From NCBI GenBank assembly GCA_000940995.1, contig CP005973.1:1-64000 (forward strand): a stretch of 64,000 nucleotides of DNA. The letters are read 5' to 3'. A program made the position numbers and the translations under genes. The stretch's first letter is position 1. Each line of letters begins with the position of its first letter. Of the stretch, positions 34,644-44,140 are shown piece by piece. The DNA is from Photobacterium gaetbulicola Gung47. Lineage in GTDB: Bacteria > Pseudomonadota > Gammaproteobacteria > Enterobacterales > Vibrionaceae. The notes under the pieces are model-generated. The model did not search any database. It worked only from the letters and a program-made list of their open reading frames with translations, and was not told where the DNA came from.

Positions 34644-35180
34644 TCATTGGTTGATCTCTCTTTCGATGTTTTCTAATAACAGTTCACAGGACAGGTCTAG
34701 CACGGTTTTGATCAGCGCTTCATATCTCATCTGTGAAAAAGCTTCGAAAGAGGAAAACTTTAATTTGTTGATGGACTCAAGATAAAAGCCATCTTGCTGT
34801 GACGAGAGTACCGATTGGTTTTTAATGAAGTCGTAAACCACATCATCACCGTAAGAGATTTTGTCTGAAAGAGACGCAGCATACTCCAAGGTTTGGTTGT
34901 ACAAGCCAATATCTGCATAGGTTTTTAATGAAATTTTACCCATTGCAAACATCAGCTTAGAGACGACATCAGTGGTTACCAGCGGGCCATCTTCCCTCAG
35001 CAAGGGTTCCACAGCATACTCCATGACCAATTCGTCCTGGACGAAGACCTTAGGGAGTAATGCTTTTAACTTGAGGTTTATTATTTTGTTAGAAACCTGA
35101 AGAAACGAAGTGGCATTATCGCACTCTTCCAGTTTCTTCAGTAATTCATGTTCACGTGACAACGTTTGTGACCTCTTCAT
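34644..35180 (-). CDS. MtlR/YggD-like regulator
   Basis: A protein of 178 residues, all-helical, of the mannitol operon repressor MtlR/YggD family. Recognisable parts are LVMEYAVEPLLREDGPLVTTDVVSKLMFAMGKI, then TYADIGLYNQTLEYA and ISYGDDVVYDFI. These regulators have no standard HTH. The ATG at 35180 is preferred to a TTG five codons earlier. The gene order (PTS, dehydrogenase, this protein, kinase) matches E. coli cmtB-cmtA-yggP-yggD-yggC. Confidence 0.85.
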   Translation of the reverse strand: MKRSQTLSREHELLKKLEECDNATSFLQVSNKIINLKLKALLPKVFVQDELVMEYAVEPLLREDGPLVTTDVVSKLMFAMGKISLKTYADIGLYNQTLEYAASLSDKISYGDDVVYDFIKNQSVLSSQQDGFYLESINKLKFSSFEAFSQMRYEALIKTVLDLSCELLLENIEREINQ

Positions 35181-35220
35181 TATGTGGCAGCGCAAAGGCT
35201 ACCACATAATTTCGTTGTAA

Positions 35221-36492
35221 CTAAACCGCCAAGCTCACGTCATAAAACTCGAGTAACGCTTTTTCTGCGTCTACGTTCCACACATAGTTGTTGGCTTTCA
35301 AAATAGCGTCCAACTCGGCGAAGAACGGGTCTTGATCGGCAAGTGACATAAAGTCATCAATAGCGGTTAGCGGAAGATCTATGTGCGGGTAAATAAGTTT
35401 TTTACCACCCGGGATTTCCAATTGATTTAAAATCGTATGCGGCGCTGCCTGCAATCCACCCACGTGGGTGATCATAAACGATGGGTTGATGAGATGATCA
35501 GAAGATAAATCGAGTGATTCGATCATATCGCCTGTCGAGCCGCCCGAGGTGCCCACAATATGGGTGGCTTCGTAGTGCACATTGTAGAAGTTGAATGGGA
35601 CTTTGAACTTCTTGTCGGTCGGGCCGGCAAAGAAGTTCAGGCAGCCATCATTGCCTAGAAGATCATCGGCCTGTTCCAGTACCTGGGAAACGGCAGCGTA
35701 TACCATCACATCATCGTAGCCCTGACCGTCGTTGAGTGATTTCAGATACTCAACCGGAGAGTCCACTTTCGCGGTATTCACATAGTGCAGTGCGATGCCT
35801 TTTTCTTGCGCAGTGCTCACCGGGATCAGGCTTTCAGCGCGGTCAAGACGGGCTTGGTCAATGTCGGTCACGACAATGATGCGTGGTTTAACCGGGCCAT
35901 TGATGGCGTAATCAATCGCACCGATACCCATAGGGCCAGCGCAGGCTAGCAGGGCAAGTGAACCGCCTTCTTTGATACCCATCTCGTGCTCGTAAACATA
36001 CGGCGTGGTGTGGTAGCTGGCATGGTAAGCACCGATGATGCAAGACATAGGTTCAGCCAGTGAGGCATCGGCAAAGTACTCGCCTTTGTATGGCAGGACA
36101 CAGCCTAGGTCGATAGCGATCTTTGGAATGATAGAGTAGGTGGCGTTACCGCCGAAGGTTTCGTAGCTGTAACCGGCAGAGTAGCCAGATGGCAGGCCCA
36201 TCGCAGGCTGCAGAACAAAGGAATCACCAGCAGTAAACTTGTCTTTCAGGTTCTCACCCACTTCAACAATGATGCCCGCGTATTCGTGGCCAGTCATCAC
36301 GGGTACTTCTGCGATATTTTCTGGTACACGTTTGTGCTTAGTACCCAGTAGCGCCGCTTTGTAAGTGGACAAACAGATGCTGTTTGAGATGTTTTTTACC
36401 AGTAGTTCGTCTGGTGAAATGGTTGGCAGTTCGAACGTTCTTAGTTGAACATCTTTTTCGCCACAGATAACCGCTGCCGTTGTTTGTACCAT
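35221..36492 (-). CDS. zinc-type alcohol/polyol dehydrogenase, YggP-like
   Basis: A medium-chain dehydrogenase family protein of 423 residues. The N-terminal catalytic domain has VMTGHEYAGIIVEVGE near 66-81 and an acidic/Asp-rich metal region; the Rossmann part includes LALLACAGPMGIGAIDYAI and RIIVVTDIDQARLDRA. Length matches E. coli YggP (about 425). It should oxidise a polyol phosphate or sugar phosphate brought in by the PTS encoded just upstream. The substrate has not been settled for this family. Confidence 0.87.
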   Translation of the reverse strand: MVQTTAAVICGEKDVQLRTFELPTISPDELLVKNISNSICLSTYKAALLGTKHKRVPENIAEVPVMTGHEYAGIIVEVGENLKDKFTAGDSFVLQPAMGLPSGYSAGYSYETFGGNATYSIIPKIAIDLGCVLPYKGEYFADASLAEPMSCIIGAYHASYHTTPYVYEHEMGIKEGGSLALLACAGPMGIGAIDYAINGPVKPRIIVVTDIDQARLDRAESLIPVSTAQEKGIALHYVNTAKVDSPVEYLKSLNDGQGYDDVMVYAAVSQVLEQADDLLGNDGCLNFFAGPTDKKFKVPFNFYNVHYEATHIVGTSGGSTGDMIESLDLSSDHLINPSFMITHVGGLQAAPHTILNQLEIPGGKKLIYPHIDLPLTAIDDFMSLADQDPFFAELDAILKANNYVWNVDAEKALLEFYDVSLAV

Positions 36493-36538
36493 GATTTCTC
36501 TCCAAAGTAGGGCGGCGGACCGCCCTATAATGCAATTG

Positions 36539-37939
36539 TTAAGCTTGTTGTTCGATAGTTACCATCAGCTCATCAAGAGCAGGGTCGTTCAGGAAGTTTT
36601 TGATAGTGATGACCGGTAGCCCTGTCGCGTTAACCGCTCGGTTTTCGAGGCTCTCGTGGGTGACCACAATGTCGGCGTCACCTGGGACTTTCTCGATGGC
36701 GAAGTTCTTCACTTCAATATCAATCCCCGCCTTGGTCAGCTTGCGCTTGAAGGTTGAGGCACCCATCGCACTGGAGCCCATACCCGCATCACAAGCGAAG
36801 GCGACAAACTGGATTGGTTTTGCTGGCGCTTCGGTTGCTGCCGCGGCAGGTTTCACCGCGCCTTCGGCTTTCATGTCTTTCATGTCAGAGACCGACTGTT
36901 CGAACTCGTTCTCTTTGTCTTCTGACTTGCTCATCTTCAGAATCGCACTGGCGACAAGGAAGGATACGACTGTTGCTGATACCACACCGGCAATCGTTGC
37001 GATGAAGCTGCCTTTCGGTGTCAGTGCCAAGTAAGAGAAGATAGAGCCTGGGCTCGGGCCCGCTACCAGACCAGCGTCTAGCAGGTTGAAGGTGGCGATA
37101 CCGGTTGCTGCACCGGCAATCATTGCCACAATCATGATTGGTTTCATCAGCACGTACGGGAAGTAAAGCTCGTGGATACCGCCGAAGAAGTGGATGATGA
37201 TGGCACTTGGTGCAGAGCGCTTGCTCAGACCCTGGCCGAATTTTGCGTAAGCCAGCAGCATACCGAGACCCGGACCCGGGTTAGAGGCCACCATGAAGAA
37301 GATGGACTTGCCAGTTTCTGCTGCTGCCTGCAGGCCCAGTGGGTAGTAGATCCCCTGGTCGATAGCGTTGTTCAGGAACAGTACCTTGGCAGGTTCGTTG
37401 ATAATCGCCAGCAGCGGCAGGAAGCCGGTTGCAACCAGCGCCTCGATGCCTGACTTGACGAACAGGTTCGCGGCTGTGACGGCCGGGCCAACAATCTCGT
37501 AGGCAAACAGGCACAGGATCATGCCGACGATACCCAGCGAGAAGTTGTTCACCACCATCTCGAAGCCTGATGGAATGCGGTGCTGGATACGCTTATCCAT
37601 TTGCACCACCACCCAGGCACTCAGTGGGCCCATGATCATCGCGCCGACAAACATTGGGATATCCGCGCCGACGATAACACCCATGGTACCGATAGCACCG
37701 GCAACGGCTCCGCGCTTGTCGCCGACAATCTGGCCGCCGGTGTAACCGATCAGCAGTGGCAGTAGGTAAGTGATCATTGGGCCAACTAGCTCACCAAAGG
37801 CTTCGTTTGGTACCCAACCGGTAGGGATGAAGAGTGCGGTTATAAAGCCCCAGGCAATAAAGGCCCCGATATTCGGCAATACCATGGCAGTCAAATGACC
37901 GCCAAAGGCTTGCACATTAGCTCGCATGTTTGGTTTCAC
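36539..37939 (-). CDS. PTS mannitol-type EIICB component (CmtA-like)
   Basis: A membrane permease of 466 residues. The EIIC part (about 1-340) begins NVQAFGGHLTAMVLPNIGAFIAWGF and contains FFGGIHELYFPYVL with the GIHE motif of mannitol permeases. A Lys/Glu-rich, Ala/Pro-rich linker (about 345-375) leads to the EIIB domain with the phosphorylated Cys383 in FACDAGMGSSAMGAS. There is no EIIA domain; that is encoded by the preceding gene. The substrate is likely a polyol, not necessarily mannitol. Confidence 0.92.
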   Translation of the reverse strand: MKPNMRANVQAFGGHLTAMVLPNIGAFIAWGFITALFIPTGWVPNEAFGELVGPMITYLLPLLIGYTGGQIVGDKRGAVAGAIGTMGVIVGADIPMFVGAMIMGPLSAWVVVQMDKRIQHRIPSGFEMVVNNFSLGIVGMILCLFAYEIVGPAVTAANLFVKSGIEALVATGFLPLLAIINEPAKVLFLNNAIDQGIYYPLGLQAAAETGKSIFFMVASNPGPGLGMLLAYAKFGQGLSKRSAPSAIIIHFFGGIHELYFPYVLMKPIMIVAMIAGAATGIATFNLLDAGLVAGPSPGSIFSYLALTPKGSFIATIAGVVSATVVSFLVASAILKMSKSEDKENEFEQSVSDMKDMKAEGAVKPAAAATEAPAKPIQFVAFACDAGMGSSAMGASTFKRKLTKAGIDIEVKNFAIEKVPGDADIVVTHESLENRAVNATGLPVITIKNFLNDPALDELMVTIEQQA

Positions 37940-37952
37940 GTTATGTTCCCTC

Positions 37953-38396
37953 TTAGTATGCTTTTATAATTTCAAGCACTTGTTCTTTAGAAGATGCTTG
38001 GGCTAGCTTCTCAATGTTCTCTTCATCCACAAACATCTCGCTCAAGGCTTGAATCACTTCTATGTGGGTATCAGAGTCTTTTGCTGCTAAAGTAATAAGG
38101 ACATTGGCCGGACCGAGATCAGAGCCAAAATCAACAGGGGACGGGAAGACATGGATACCAAGCCCAGTTTTCAATACCCCTGTTTCAGGTCGTGCGTGAG
38201 GCATTGCGAGGCCAGGGCATAATACGTAGTAAGGACCATTCTCTTGTGTCGATTGGATAATGGCATCGGCATACTGATTCGACACGTAGCCACGTTGCTC
38301 AAGGTAGTGAGTTGTTTTCCTTACAGCTTCTTGCCATTGGTATGTACCGTCGTTGATGACATCCACTAATTCGTGATCAATTAACTCGTATAGCAT
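37953..38396 (-). CDS. PTS mannitol-type EIIA component (CmtB-like)
   Basis: A phosphocarrier protein of 147 residues from the ATG at 38396, exactly the length of E. coli CmtB; a longer ORF upstream is unlikely to be translated. The active His67 lies in CPGLAMPHARPETGV. It accepts phosphate from HPr and passes it to the EIICB 13 bases downstream. It is the first gene of the operon. Confidence 0.92.
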   Translation of the reverse strand: MLYELIDHELVDVINDGTYQWQEAVRKTTHYLEQRGYVSNQYADAIIQSTQENGPYYVLCPGLAMPHARPETGVLKTGLGIHVFPSPVDFGSDLGPANVLITLAAKDSDTHIEVIQALSEMFVDEENIEKLAQASSKEQVLEIIKAY

Positions 38397-38894
38397 GTCT
38401 TTAACCCTGTTGTTCGTTGTTGGGGTTATTATCAATACAAGCGGATTAAAGAAGCAAACGGTCAAATTTTGTGATCAGGGTCTAATTAAAATTACTGTCA
38501 AGCGAGCATTTAGCTGTTGGATCTCAATTTAATCACGTAATTTATTTTCATTATTTTTCTGAATTACAAATCAATAGGTGAAATTAGAAGTTGATCAAAT
38601 TAATGGAAATTTAATTTATTTTGCCAAATGTGATTGGTGTCTGTTTTTACTGATTGCACGAGTTAAAAGTTTGAGTTAGATCGGTTTGTGTTTTTACTCG
38701 ATTTTACGGTTTTCAACGGCTTTCATATGGCGTTTAGCTCTGGTTCAGCGAGGAAATTATCGCCTGTAATTGAATTACGGTGCGGGTGAAAGTTATTGAG
38801 TTGCAGGCGCTTTTCAGCGGCCTTTATTTATAGGCAGGGCTGTGGGCCATAATATACAATCGGCCCACTATTGAGGGGGAGAATAGAGAGGTTT
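38397..38894. other. control region upstream of the cmt-type operon
   Basis: About 500 bases of AT-rich DNA with no gene. It must hold the promoter of the PTS operon. TGTGA half-sites occur (near 38470 and 38631) that could be parts of CRP boxes, but no clear full TGTGA-N6-TCACA was found. Confidence 0.4.
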
Positions 38895-39749
38895 TTACCG
38901 AGTAAAGCTGTCTAATAATGATTTTTTGGATAAAGACTTCTTGAGTTCTGCCAGCCATTCGGCCCCTTCGCCCGAGAAGTAATCCCGTGTGGTTTCGTAG
39001 CCCAAGTTATAGAGTGTGGTCAGGCTGCCATTGTTGACGTTGAACGCGCCCCACTTATCAATGCCTTCCGGAGCAAGGTTGATATCGGGTAACTTGATGC
39101 TTTTCAGAAGGTGCGCCGAGCTGTAGATTTCAAATACCCGGTCGATGACATCAAAGGCATCGGTAAACTCATGGCTGGCTTTATGCTCCAACGGGCTCAA
39201 ATACATCCCGAGATGAGCGCGGCATAAACCGTGGATCAGATCGGTCGGGTAGTTATTGGTGATACCGCCGTCGGCAAACAGCTTGTCGCCGATTTTTACC
39301 GGCGTGAACATGCCAGGATAAGCCGCCGAGGCCAGTAGCGCCTGAATCAGCTCTCCCTCATGGAACACCACTTGTTGCGCGTTATTGAGATCGGTTGCCG
39401 CGACATAGAGTGGAATGTCGAGCGCATCGAAGTTATCCCGTTTGATCCAGCCGTGGAAATGGCGGTTGAGCTTTTCGGCGTTGATCAAGCCCAGCTTGTT
39501 GAAAGAGAAACTGCTGGCTTTGAACATCTGGCTTTCGATAAAGAACGATAGGATATTCTCCGGGCTATGGCCAGCCGCATACAACGCCCCGACAAGTGCG
39601 CCGCCGCTAGCCCCGGAAATCACATCCGGTTTCACGCCTTGCTCGTCGAGGTACTGCAACATACCGATTTGCGCCATGCATTTAGCGCCACCACCAGAGA
39701 GGGTGAGCCCGAATTTATAGGGTTTGGGGTTAAAGAGTGATGCCGGCAA
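38895..39749 (-). CDS. patatin-like phospholipase
   Basis: A lipid acyl hydrolase of 284 residues with the Ser-Asp dyad: oxyanion loop LTLSGGGAKCMAQIGM at 16-30, nucleophile Ser48 in ISGASGGALVGALYAAG, and the aspartate in LFADGGITNNYP near 165. This is the RssA/YjjU-like bacterial group. No signal peptide or type V translocator is attached, so it probably acts inside the cell on membrane lipids. Confidence 0.92.
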   Translation of the reverse strand: MPASLFNPKPYKFGLTLSGGGAKCMAQIGMLQYLDEQGVKPDVISGASGGALVGALYAAGHSPENILSFFIESQMFKASSFSFNKLGLINAEKLNRHFHGWIKRDNFDALDIPLYVAATDLNNAQQVVFHEGELIQALLASAAYPGMFTPVKIGDKLFADGGITNNYPTDLIHGLCRAHLGMYLSPLEHKASHEFTDAFDVIDRVFEIYSSAHLLKSIKLPDINLAPEGIDKWGAFNVNNGSLTTLYNLGYETTRDYFSGEGAEWLAELKKSLSKKSLLDSFTR

Positions 39750-40063
39750 AATCTCTGTCCTGTACTAGCCCGATTGATGAGATCAATATACCACTAAGTT
39801 AACAAGATGAATGCTAAATAGCCGTTACAGAAATTTCTCGATAAGTACTTCGCCAATATCTTGCGGCGACAAGTTGTTCGGTGCCTGTTACAGCAAGCCG
39901 TTGTGTTTTTGCATGCTGAGAATCGAGGGGGGAAATTTGGCAGTCGTCATGATGGCTTATGACCGAGATACTGCTTTGTAGATCAATATCTTGTCTTTGT
40001 GAAAATTCCATGGATACTGACAGAATATTCGGCGGTTGCCTTACTTGATAGGGATGGTTGGTA
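39750..40063. other. intergenic, no supported gene
   Basis: A 65-residue minus-strand ORF (39814-40011) spans the middle but has no ribosome site or recognisable sequence. The region should hold the divergent promoters for patatin and LysE genes. Confidence 0.4.
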
Positions 40064-40720
40064 ATGGAAGTGTTATTGGTGCTTGCTCATGTGGCATTGA
40101 TTTGGATACTCGCTGTAGCGACGCCAGGAGCCAATGTACTCCTAACGATTAATACCGCACTGCAATACAACCGCACTCTCGCCATGTTCTCTGCCTTTGG
40201 GGTCAGTACCGCGATATTGCTCTGGGCGTTTTTAGGTGGCTCTGGACTGGTCATCTTGCTGACGACGTTTCCTCAGCTGTTTAGCGTGATGAAAGTGGTG
40301 GGCGGTAGCTACTTATTGTATCTGGGGCTTCGCCAGATTTACCAAACCCGCAAAACAAAAAGGCTTGGCCAGTTACCTCGAGGCCAACAGATTATATCGC
40401 CATCGAACAAAAAGGTCTTTATCACGGCGTTTATCACCAGCATCCTCAATCCGAAAACCGGCTTTTTCGTGGTCAGTTTATTCAGTGTGGCTATGCCACA
40501 GAGCATGCCTGGCAGTGTGTCCGGAGCAATGACAACGACGATGATCTTAGCCATCATGCTCACCATGTCTTCAATCACCCTATGTTGGCACTCACTGCTC
40601 GCGACGGCCTTCTCACATCAATCTGCGAAAAGTGTCTATGCCCGTATTTCGGGTGTGATTGATTATATAACCGGTGGGTTGTTTACCGTTTTCGGTATCA
40701 AAGTCATGGCCTCATCGTGA
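40064..40720 (+). CDS. LysE/RhtB family amino acid exporter
   Basis: An inner-membrane protein of 218 residues with six helices. The family signature WILAVATPGANVLLTINTALQYNR is near the start, followed by GGSYLLYLGLRQIYQTRK, FITAFITSILNPKTGFFVVSLFS and a C-terminal GGLFTVFGIKVM. It probably exports an amino acid or a derivative. The ATG at 40064 is chosen over a TTG two codons earlier. Confidence 0.9.
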   Translation: MEVLLVLAHVALIWILAVATPGANVLLTINTALQYNRTLAMFSAFGVSTAILLWAFLGGSGLVILLTTFPQLFSVMKVVGGSYLLYLGLRQIYQTRKTKRLGQLPRGQQIISPSNKKVFITAFITSILNPKTGFFVVSLFSVAMPQSMPGSVSGAMTTTMILAIMLTMSSITLCWHSLLATAFSHQSAKSVYARISGVIDYITGGLFTVFGIKVMASS

Positions 40721-40742
40721 GGTTTTAAGCACTTCACCGCGA

Positions 40743-41258
40743 TTAAGCGATTCGCCTCAGTTTGCTCTTGGCCTTGTCGAACAAAAAAGGGATAAGGAAA
40801 ATCGCCAGACAGGCCAGCCATGGCCGCATATCGTCTTTGATGTAAAGCGCATACCCTCCTGCCGCCAGCAGGTATATAAAGGGAATGGTTTTGCTATGGG
40901 TTCTGAGCAGCCTCAAGGCCAGAAAATACCCCGCCACCGCATTCAAACCTAGCCACAGTAATGATTCCGTTGCCCCAATCGATGCCTTGAACGGCGCAGG
41001 CAGGTAGATTTGCGAATACCCGCCCATTGGCGACAGGGCATCCGCCGCCAAGTGGATGCTGATCCCCGCACTCAGCCCGGCGGCAATCGGTTTGGCATAC
41101 TTTGAGCGCAGCAATACCAGCACCAACACTGGCAACAGTGGGCTATGGGTGATCATAGAGCGGTGATGCAGCAGGGACATCAGCTGCTTGTCCATATCAG
41201 GCCAGAACAGGCCCAAGTACAGAAACAGTGCAAAAATCACCAAGTGTAAGTGCTTCAT
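40743..41258 (-). CDS. membrane-bound metal-dependent hydrolase-like protein (YdjM/DUF457-like)
   Basis: A protein of 171 residues with about four to five hydrophobic helices. The motif PDMDKQ near 20-25 and HHRSMITHSPLL near 31-42, then IHLAADALSP near 69-78, supply the Asp and His residues conserved in the YdjM family. E. coli YdjM is an inner-membrane LexA-regulated protein whose reaction is unknown. It is convergent with the LysE gene. Confidence 0.8.
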   Translation of the reverse strand: MKHLHLVIFALFLYLGLFWPDMDKQLMSLLHHRSMITHSPLLPVLVLVLLRSKYAKPIAAGLSAGISIHLAADALSPMGGYSQIYLPAPFKASIGATESLLWLGLNAVAGYFLALRLLRTHSKTIPFIYLLAAGGYALYIKDDMRPWLACLAIFLIPFLFDKAKSKLRRIA

Positions 41259-41536
41259 TAAATGTCCCTTTCAAAAAGGAAATCATAACCTAGCAAGGCG
41301 GGAGGGGGTAGAGGAGGAAACCTGCTTTGTCGACTGCAATGGACTTGTTCACTTTGAGGTTAACAACATCAGGATAAGTCGTAGCCGTAGCAGCTGTGGG
41401 GTTACAGTGAGTGAACACGCTCAGACAAAATATTTGCACAGTGAGTATTGGGATCAAGATCACTGAATAAAAGCACTTATGCGCTTAGTTTTGTATGGGT
41501 TATCTCTTGTAGGCATAGAATGATAGGAGGATTTTT

Positions 41537-41731
41537 ATGCATACTAACTGTCCAAGCTGCTCTCAATATGTGTTCTTGAACCAGATACACAGAACCTGGC
41601 TAGAGAAGATAACGCATCGGCATGCGTTCAAGTACCTGTGCCCAAACTGCTCGGCGATCTTGTTTTCCCATTGCCACAAACATCAAATGTGGGTCGCCAA
41701 AAAAGGTAGCTGCGAGCATGACGTAACGTAA
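41537..41731 (+). CDS. small zinc-ribbon protein
   Basis: A protein of 64 residues with two CxxC knuckles, C5/C8 (NCPSC) and C35/C38 (LCPNC), plus a His/Cys-rich end (SHCHKHQ), typical of zinc ribbons. A strong TAGGAGG site precedes the ATG. It stands alone. The role is unknown; binding of nucleic acid or protein is possible. Confidence 0.7.
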   Translation: MHTNCPSCSQYVFLNQIHRTWLEKITHRHAFKYLCPNCSAILFSHCHKHQMWVAKKGSCEHDVT

Positions 41732-41879
41732 TCATGGCTTGGTAGCCAGCGGCTTTGCTTGAGTGTGTTCGGTATAATTTGCGTGGTTTAATTTTCTACC
41801 TTTTTATCTGGTATGTTTTGCTGTGACAGCAGTTTGCTATATTTTGCATATTCGTTTGATTTAAAGTATTGATAAATAG

Positions 41880-42530
41880 ATGAATAAAGATGTTGGCGCA
41901 GGCCAAGCCGTCTACTCGAAGAAAGTCCTCTCAATTTATGATCTATGGGTATTAGGTTTTTCCAATCACTACCTATGGAAATGTCCGACACGTCTAATCA
42001 GCCAGCAGTTTGCCGATTTAGTTACAGCTAACCACCTTGATGTCGGGGTGGGGACGGGGTATTACCTCAAGCAAAACTTGCCGGCCGGGGGCCAACGAAT
42101 TGCTTTGGTAGACCTTAATGAAAACAGCTTGGAGTCAACGGCCAAAGCTATCGAGCACCTAAAGCCGGAGATCTACTGCCGCAATGTGCTCGAGCCGTTT
42201 GGACTGGGTTGCGAGGCGTTCGATTCGGTAAGCATTAACTACCTGCTGCACTGCCTGCCGGGAAGCATGTCTGAAAAAAGCATCGTGTTCTCGCACATTA
42301 GAGAGGTGATGAGCGCCGGAGGCGTGGTGTTTGGCAGTACGATTCTGGGCCAGGGGACGGAGAAAAATGCCTTCGCCCAGAAACTGATGTCGCTCTACAA
42401 CAAGAAAGGCATTTTCTGTAATGATCACGACGAACTCGGCGCTTTAGAAGAGGCCCTGCATCAGTACTTTTTGAATGTGAAGGTGGAAGTGATTGGCTGT
42501 GTCGCCCTGTTCTCGGCAACCAAAGCATAA
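41880..42530 (+). CDS. class I SAM-dependent methyltransferase
   Basis: A protein of 216 residues. Motif I is HLDVGVGTGYYLKQNLP near 52-68, motif II RIALVDLNENSL, and the later LHCLPGSMSEKSIVFSHIREVMSAGGVVFGSTIL gives motifs III/IV. The substrate is unknown; small-molecule methyltransferases of this type are common. It is convergent with another methyltransferase gene 65 bases away. Confidence 0.88.
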   Translation: MNKDVGAGQAVYSKKVLSIYDLWVLGFSNHYLWKCPTRLISQQFADLVTANHLDVGVGTGYYLKQNLPAGGQRIALVDLNENSLESTAKAIEHLKPEIYCRNVLEPFGLGCEAFDSVSINYLLHCLPGSMSEKSIVFSHIREVMSAGGVVFGSTILGQGTEKNAFAQKLMSLYNKKGIFCNDHDELGALEEALHQYFLNVKVEVIGCVALFSATKA

Positions 42531-42595
42531 CCAACACCTCGGAATATTTGAGAGTAGATCAACAGCCCTCTGGACTAAAGAGGGCCTTAATGGCC

Positions 42596-43231
42596 TCATT
42601 GTGCCGTTGTTTGCTTTGACTTCTTCACGACGAACAGAAACAGTGGATACGATATTTCCACACCCTCGAAGTTTTCCTGCCAAATTTCATAATACTGCTC
42701 TATGTGCTGAACGATAAAACCTGCGTTCTCCGCAATAGCTGATAATGCTGAAACATTAAAGCCATTGTGGCCATCAAAGCTCGGGTTATGCTTATGAAAG
42801 GAACCATCCTCTTCGTATAAATCGGCAATGATCAACATGCCATTATCTTCAAGCGCACTATGAGCATCCGTGAAAAATTCATTTACATCAGGGATGTGAT
42901 GAAGTGTCATCAATGTCGCTATCGCTGAATGTTTTGATGTTAATTCAGACAGCCTGTCAATTTGATGGGTTTCAATGTTATTGATATTCGCTGCAGCTAT
43001 TTTGGCTTGAGCAACTTGAAGCATTTTCTCCGATGCATCGGCGAGGTGAACATGAGAAAACGTATCCTTGAGCTGAAAGCCCAATAAACCCGTGCCACTG
43101 CCAAAATCAACAATGCTATGTTTTGATTCAAAATGAATCTCTTTGATTTTTGCTGCTGTAATTTCAGCGCGCTCGACCTTAGCAGGGCATGTATCCCAAA
43201 CGCTAGCCACGCTATCAAAGTACTGACTCAA
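42596..43231 (-). CDS. class I SAM-dependent methyltransferase
   Basis: A protein of 211 residues of the UbiE/SmtA-like type. It starts MSQYFDSVASVWDTCPAKVERA; motif I is HSIVDFGSGTGLLGFQL, motif II VHLADASEKMLQVAQAK, followed by IATLMTLHHIPDVNEFF and LEDNGMLIIADLYEEDGSFH. The substrate is unknown. It is not closely similar to the convergent methyltransferase, so they are not a recent duplication. Confidence 0.9.
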   Translation of the reverse strand: MSQYFDSVASVWDTCPAKVERAEITAAKIKEIHFESKHSIVDFGSGTGLLGFQLKDTFSHVHLADASEKMLQVAQAKIAAANINNIETHQIDRLSELTSKHSAIATLMTLHHIPDVNEFFTDAHSALEDNGMLIIADLYEEDGSFHKHNPSFDGHNGFNVSALSAIAENAGFIVQHIEQYYEIWQENFEGVEISYPLFLFVVKKSKQTTAQ

Positions 43232-43327
43232 ATCCCTTTCCTTGTATTGATAGGCTGATAAAAATACATAATACCTTGTTATTTATCAGCTTTCCGTGAT
43301 TGATGCCCGTACTGCAAACCCATCAAC

Positions 43328-43771
43328 TTATCGTGTCGTCCTGAAACCATCGCGCCAAACCAGCGCCCGATAACAGGGTCCAATGTCATCGCTGCATTCA
43401 GAAGAATGAACCGCAAGCAGGAGGACTGATTGCCCATCAAAATCGACAATTTTCCATTTATTGGCAAGAAATTCGTATGATTTTCCATCAACAACGACCC
43501 ATAGGAATGTGCCACCAGAGCCACCCCACATGGAAGCCGAGGTTGAGCAGGAGAACTGCGACGCGTCCACGATTTCTTCTGGTTGGCCATCACCGGTAAA
43601 GTCATGCAATGAAATGGCCTGCTCAGTCGCGTGGAATTCGCCATTCTCAAAACGAGCGCATTCTTCCTTAGCATCTTGAACAACCGCGCTCGCATCTTCG
43701 GGCTGATCTGCGCCAAAAGCAAATCGGGGCAAACAAAGAGATATCAGGATGACAGATAGAAGGGTCTTCAT
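43328..43771 (-). CDS. small exported protein, unknown function
   Basis: A protein of 147 residues with a signal peptide (LLSVILISLCLPRFAFGA). The mature part has DFTGDGQPEEIVDASQFSC, an acidic loop resembling the calcium-binding repeats of FG-GAP-type proteins, and several cysteines that could form disulfides. The family is not recognised. It lies next to the IS91-like element. Confidence 0.65.
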   Translation of the reverse strand: MKTLLSVILISLCLPRFAFGADQPEDASAVVQDAKEECARFENGEFHATEQAISLHDFTGDGQPEEIVDASQFSCSTSASMWGGSGGTFLWVVVDGKSYEFLANKWKIVDFDGQSVLLLAVHSSECSDDIGPCYRALVWRDGFRTTR

Positions 43772-43910
43772 TCAAACTTTCCTATATTCAGTACACAGCA
43801 CATTAAATGTAGCAATGAAGAAGGAAAAAGCCGCTTATCAGATAAAGAGATCTTGCCGCGATTAATGACGACTGGAGAGGGTGGCAATGTTGCATGCACG
43901 TTAGCGGGGT

Positions 43911-43933
43911 AAAGCCCTCTAGGAGAGGGCTTT
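43911..43933. other. terminator-like hairpin near the IS91-like element
   Basis: A perfect 10-bp stem AAAGCCCTCT / AGAGGGCTTT with a 3-base loop. No gene on either strand ends here, so it may be left over from DNA rearranged by the insertion. Confidence 0.4.
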
Positions 43934-44140
43934 AAACGGCTTTAACTTTCAGGCTCAACGCCAGCAATAAGGTGCACGACACTGAACTAACAAAGCCCAC
44001 CGAACTTCATACCAAAACCGCCGAGTGTAACTGGTCACCTTGATTGCTTTGTTGAACCAAGCCGCTGCGCGGCAGAGTCCTTTGATTCCATACACTGACC
44101 TCTGAGACCTTACCTTCCCGGTAAGACTTGGAGGCGAACC

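Noticed and set aside
38397..38894. CRP site upstream of the cmt-type operon
   Set aside because: Only TGTGA half-sites were seen, without the second half at the right spacing.
39814..40011. 65-residue minus-strand ORF
   Set aside because: No ribosome site and no recognisable sequence.
43279..43722. 147-residue minus-strand ORF
   Set aside because: Overlaps the signal-peptide protein at 43328-43771 in a different frame and is Arg/Ser-rich like a shadow.
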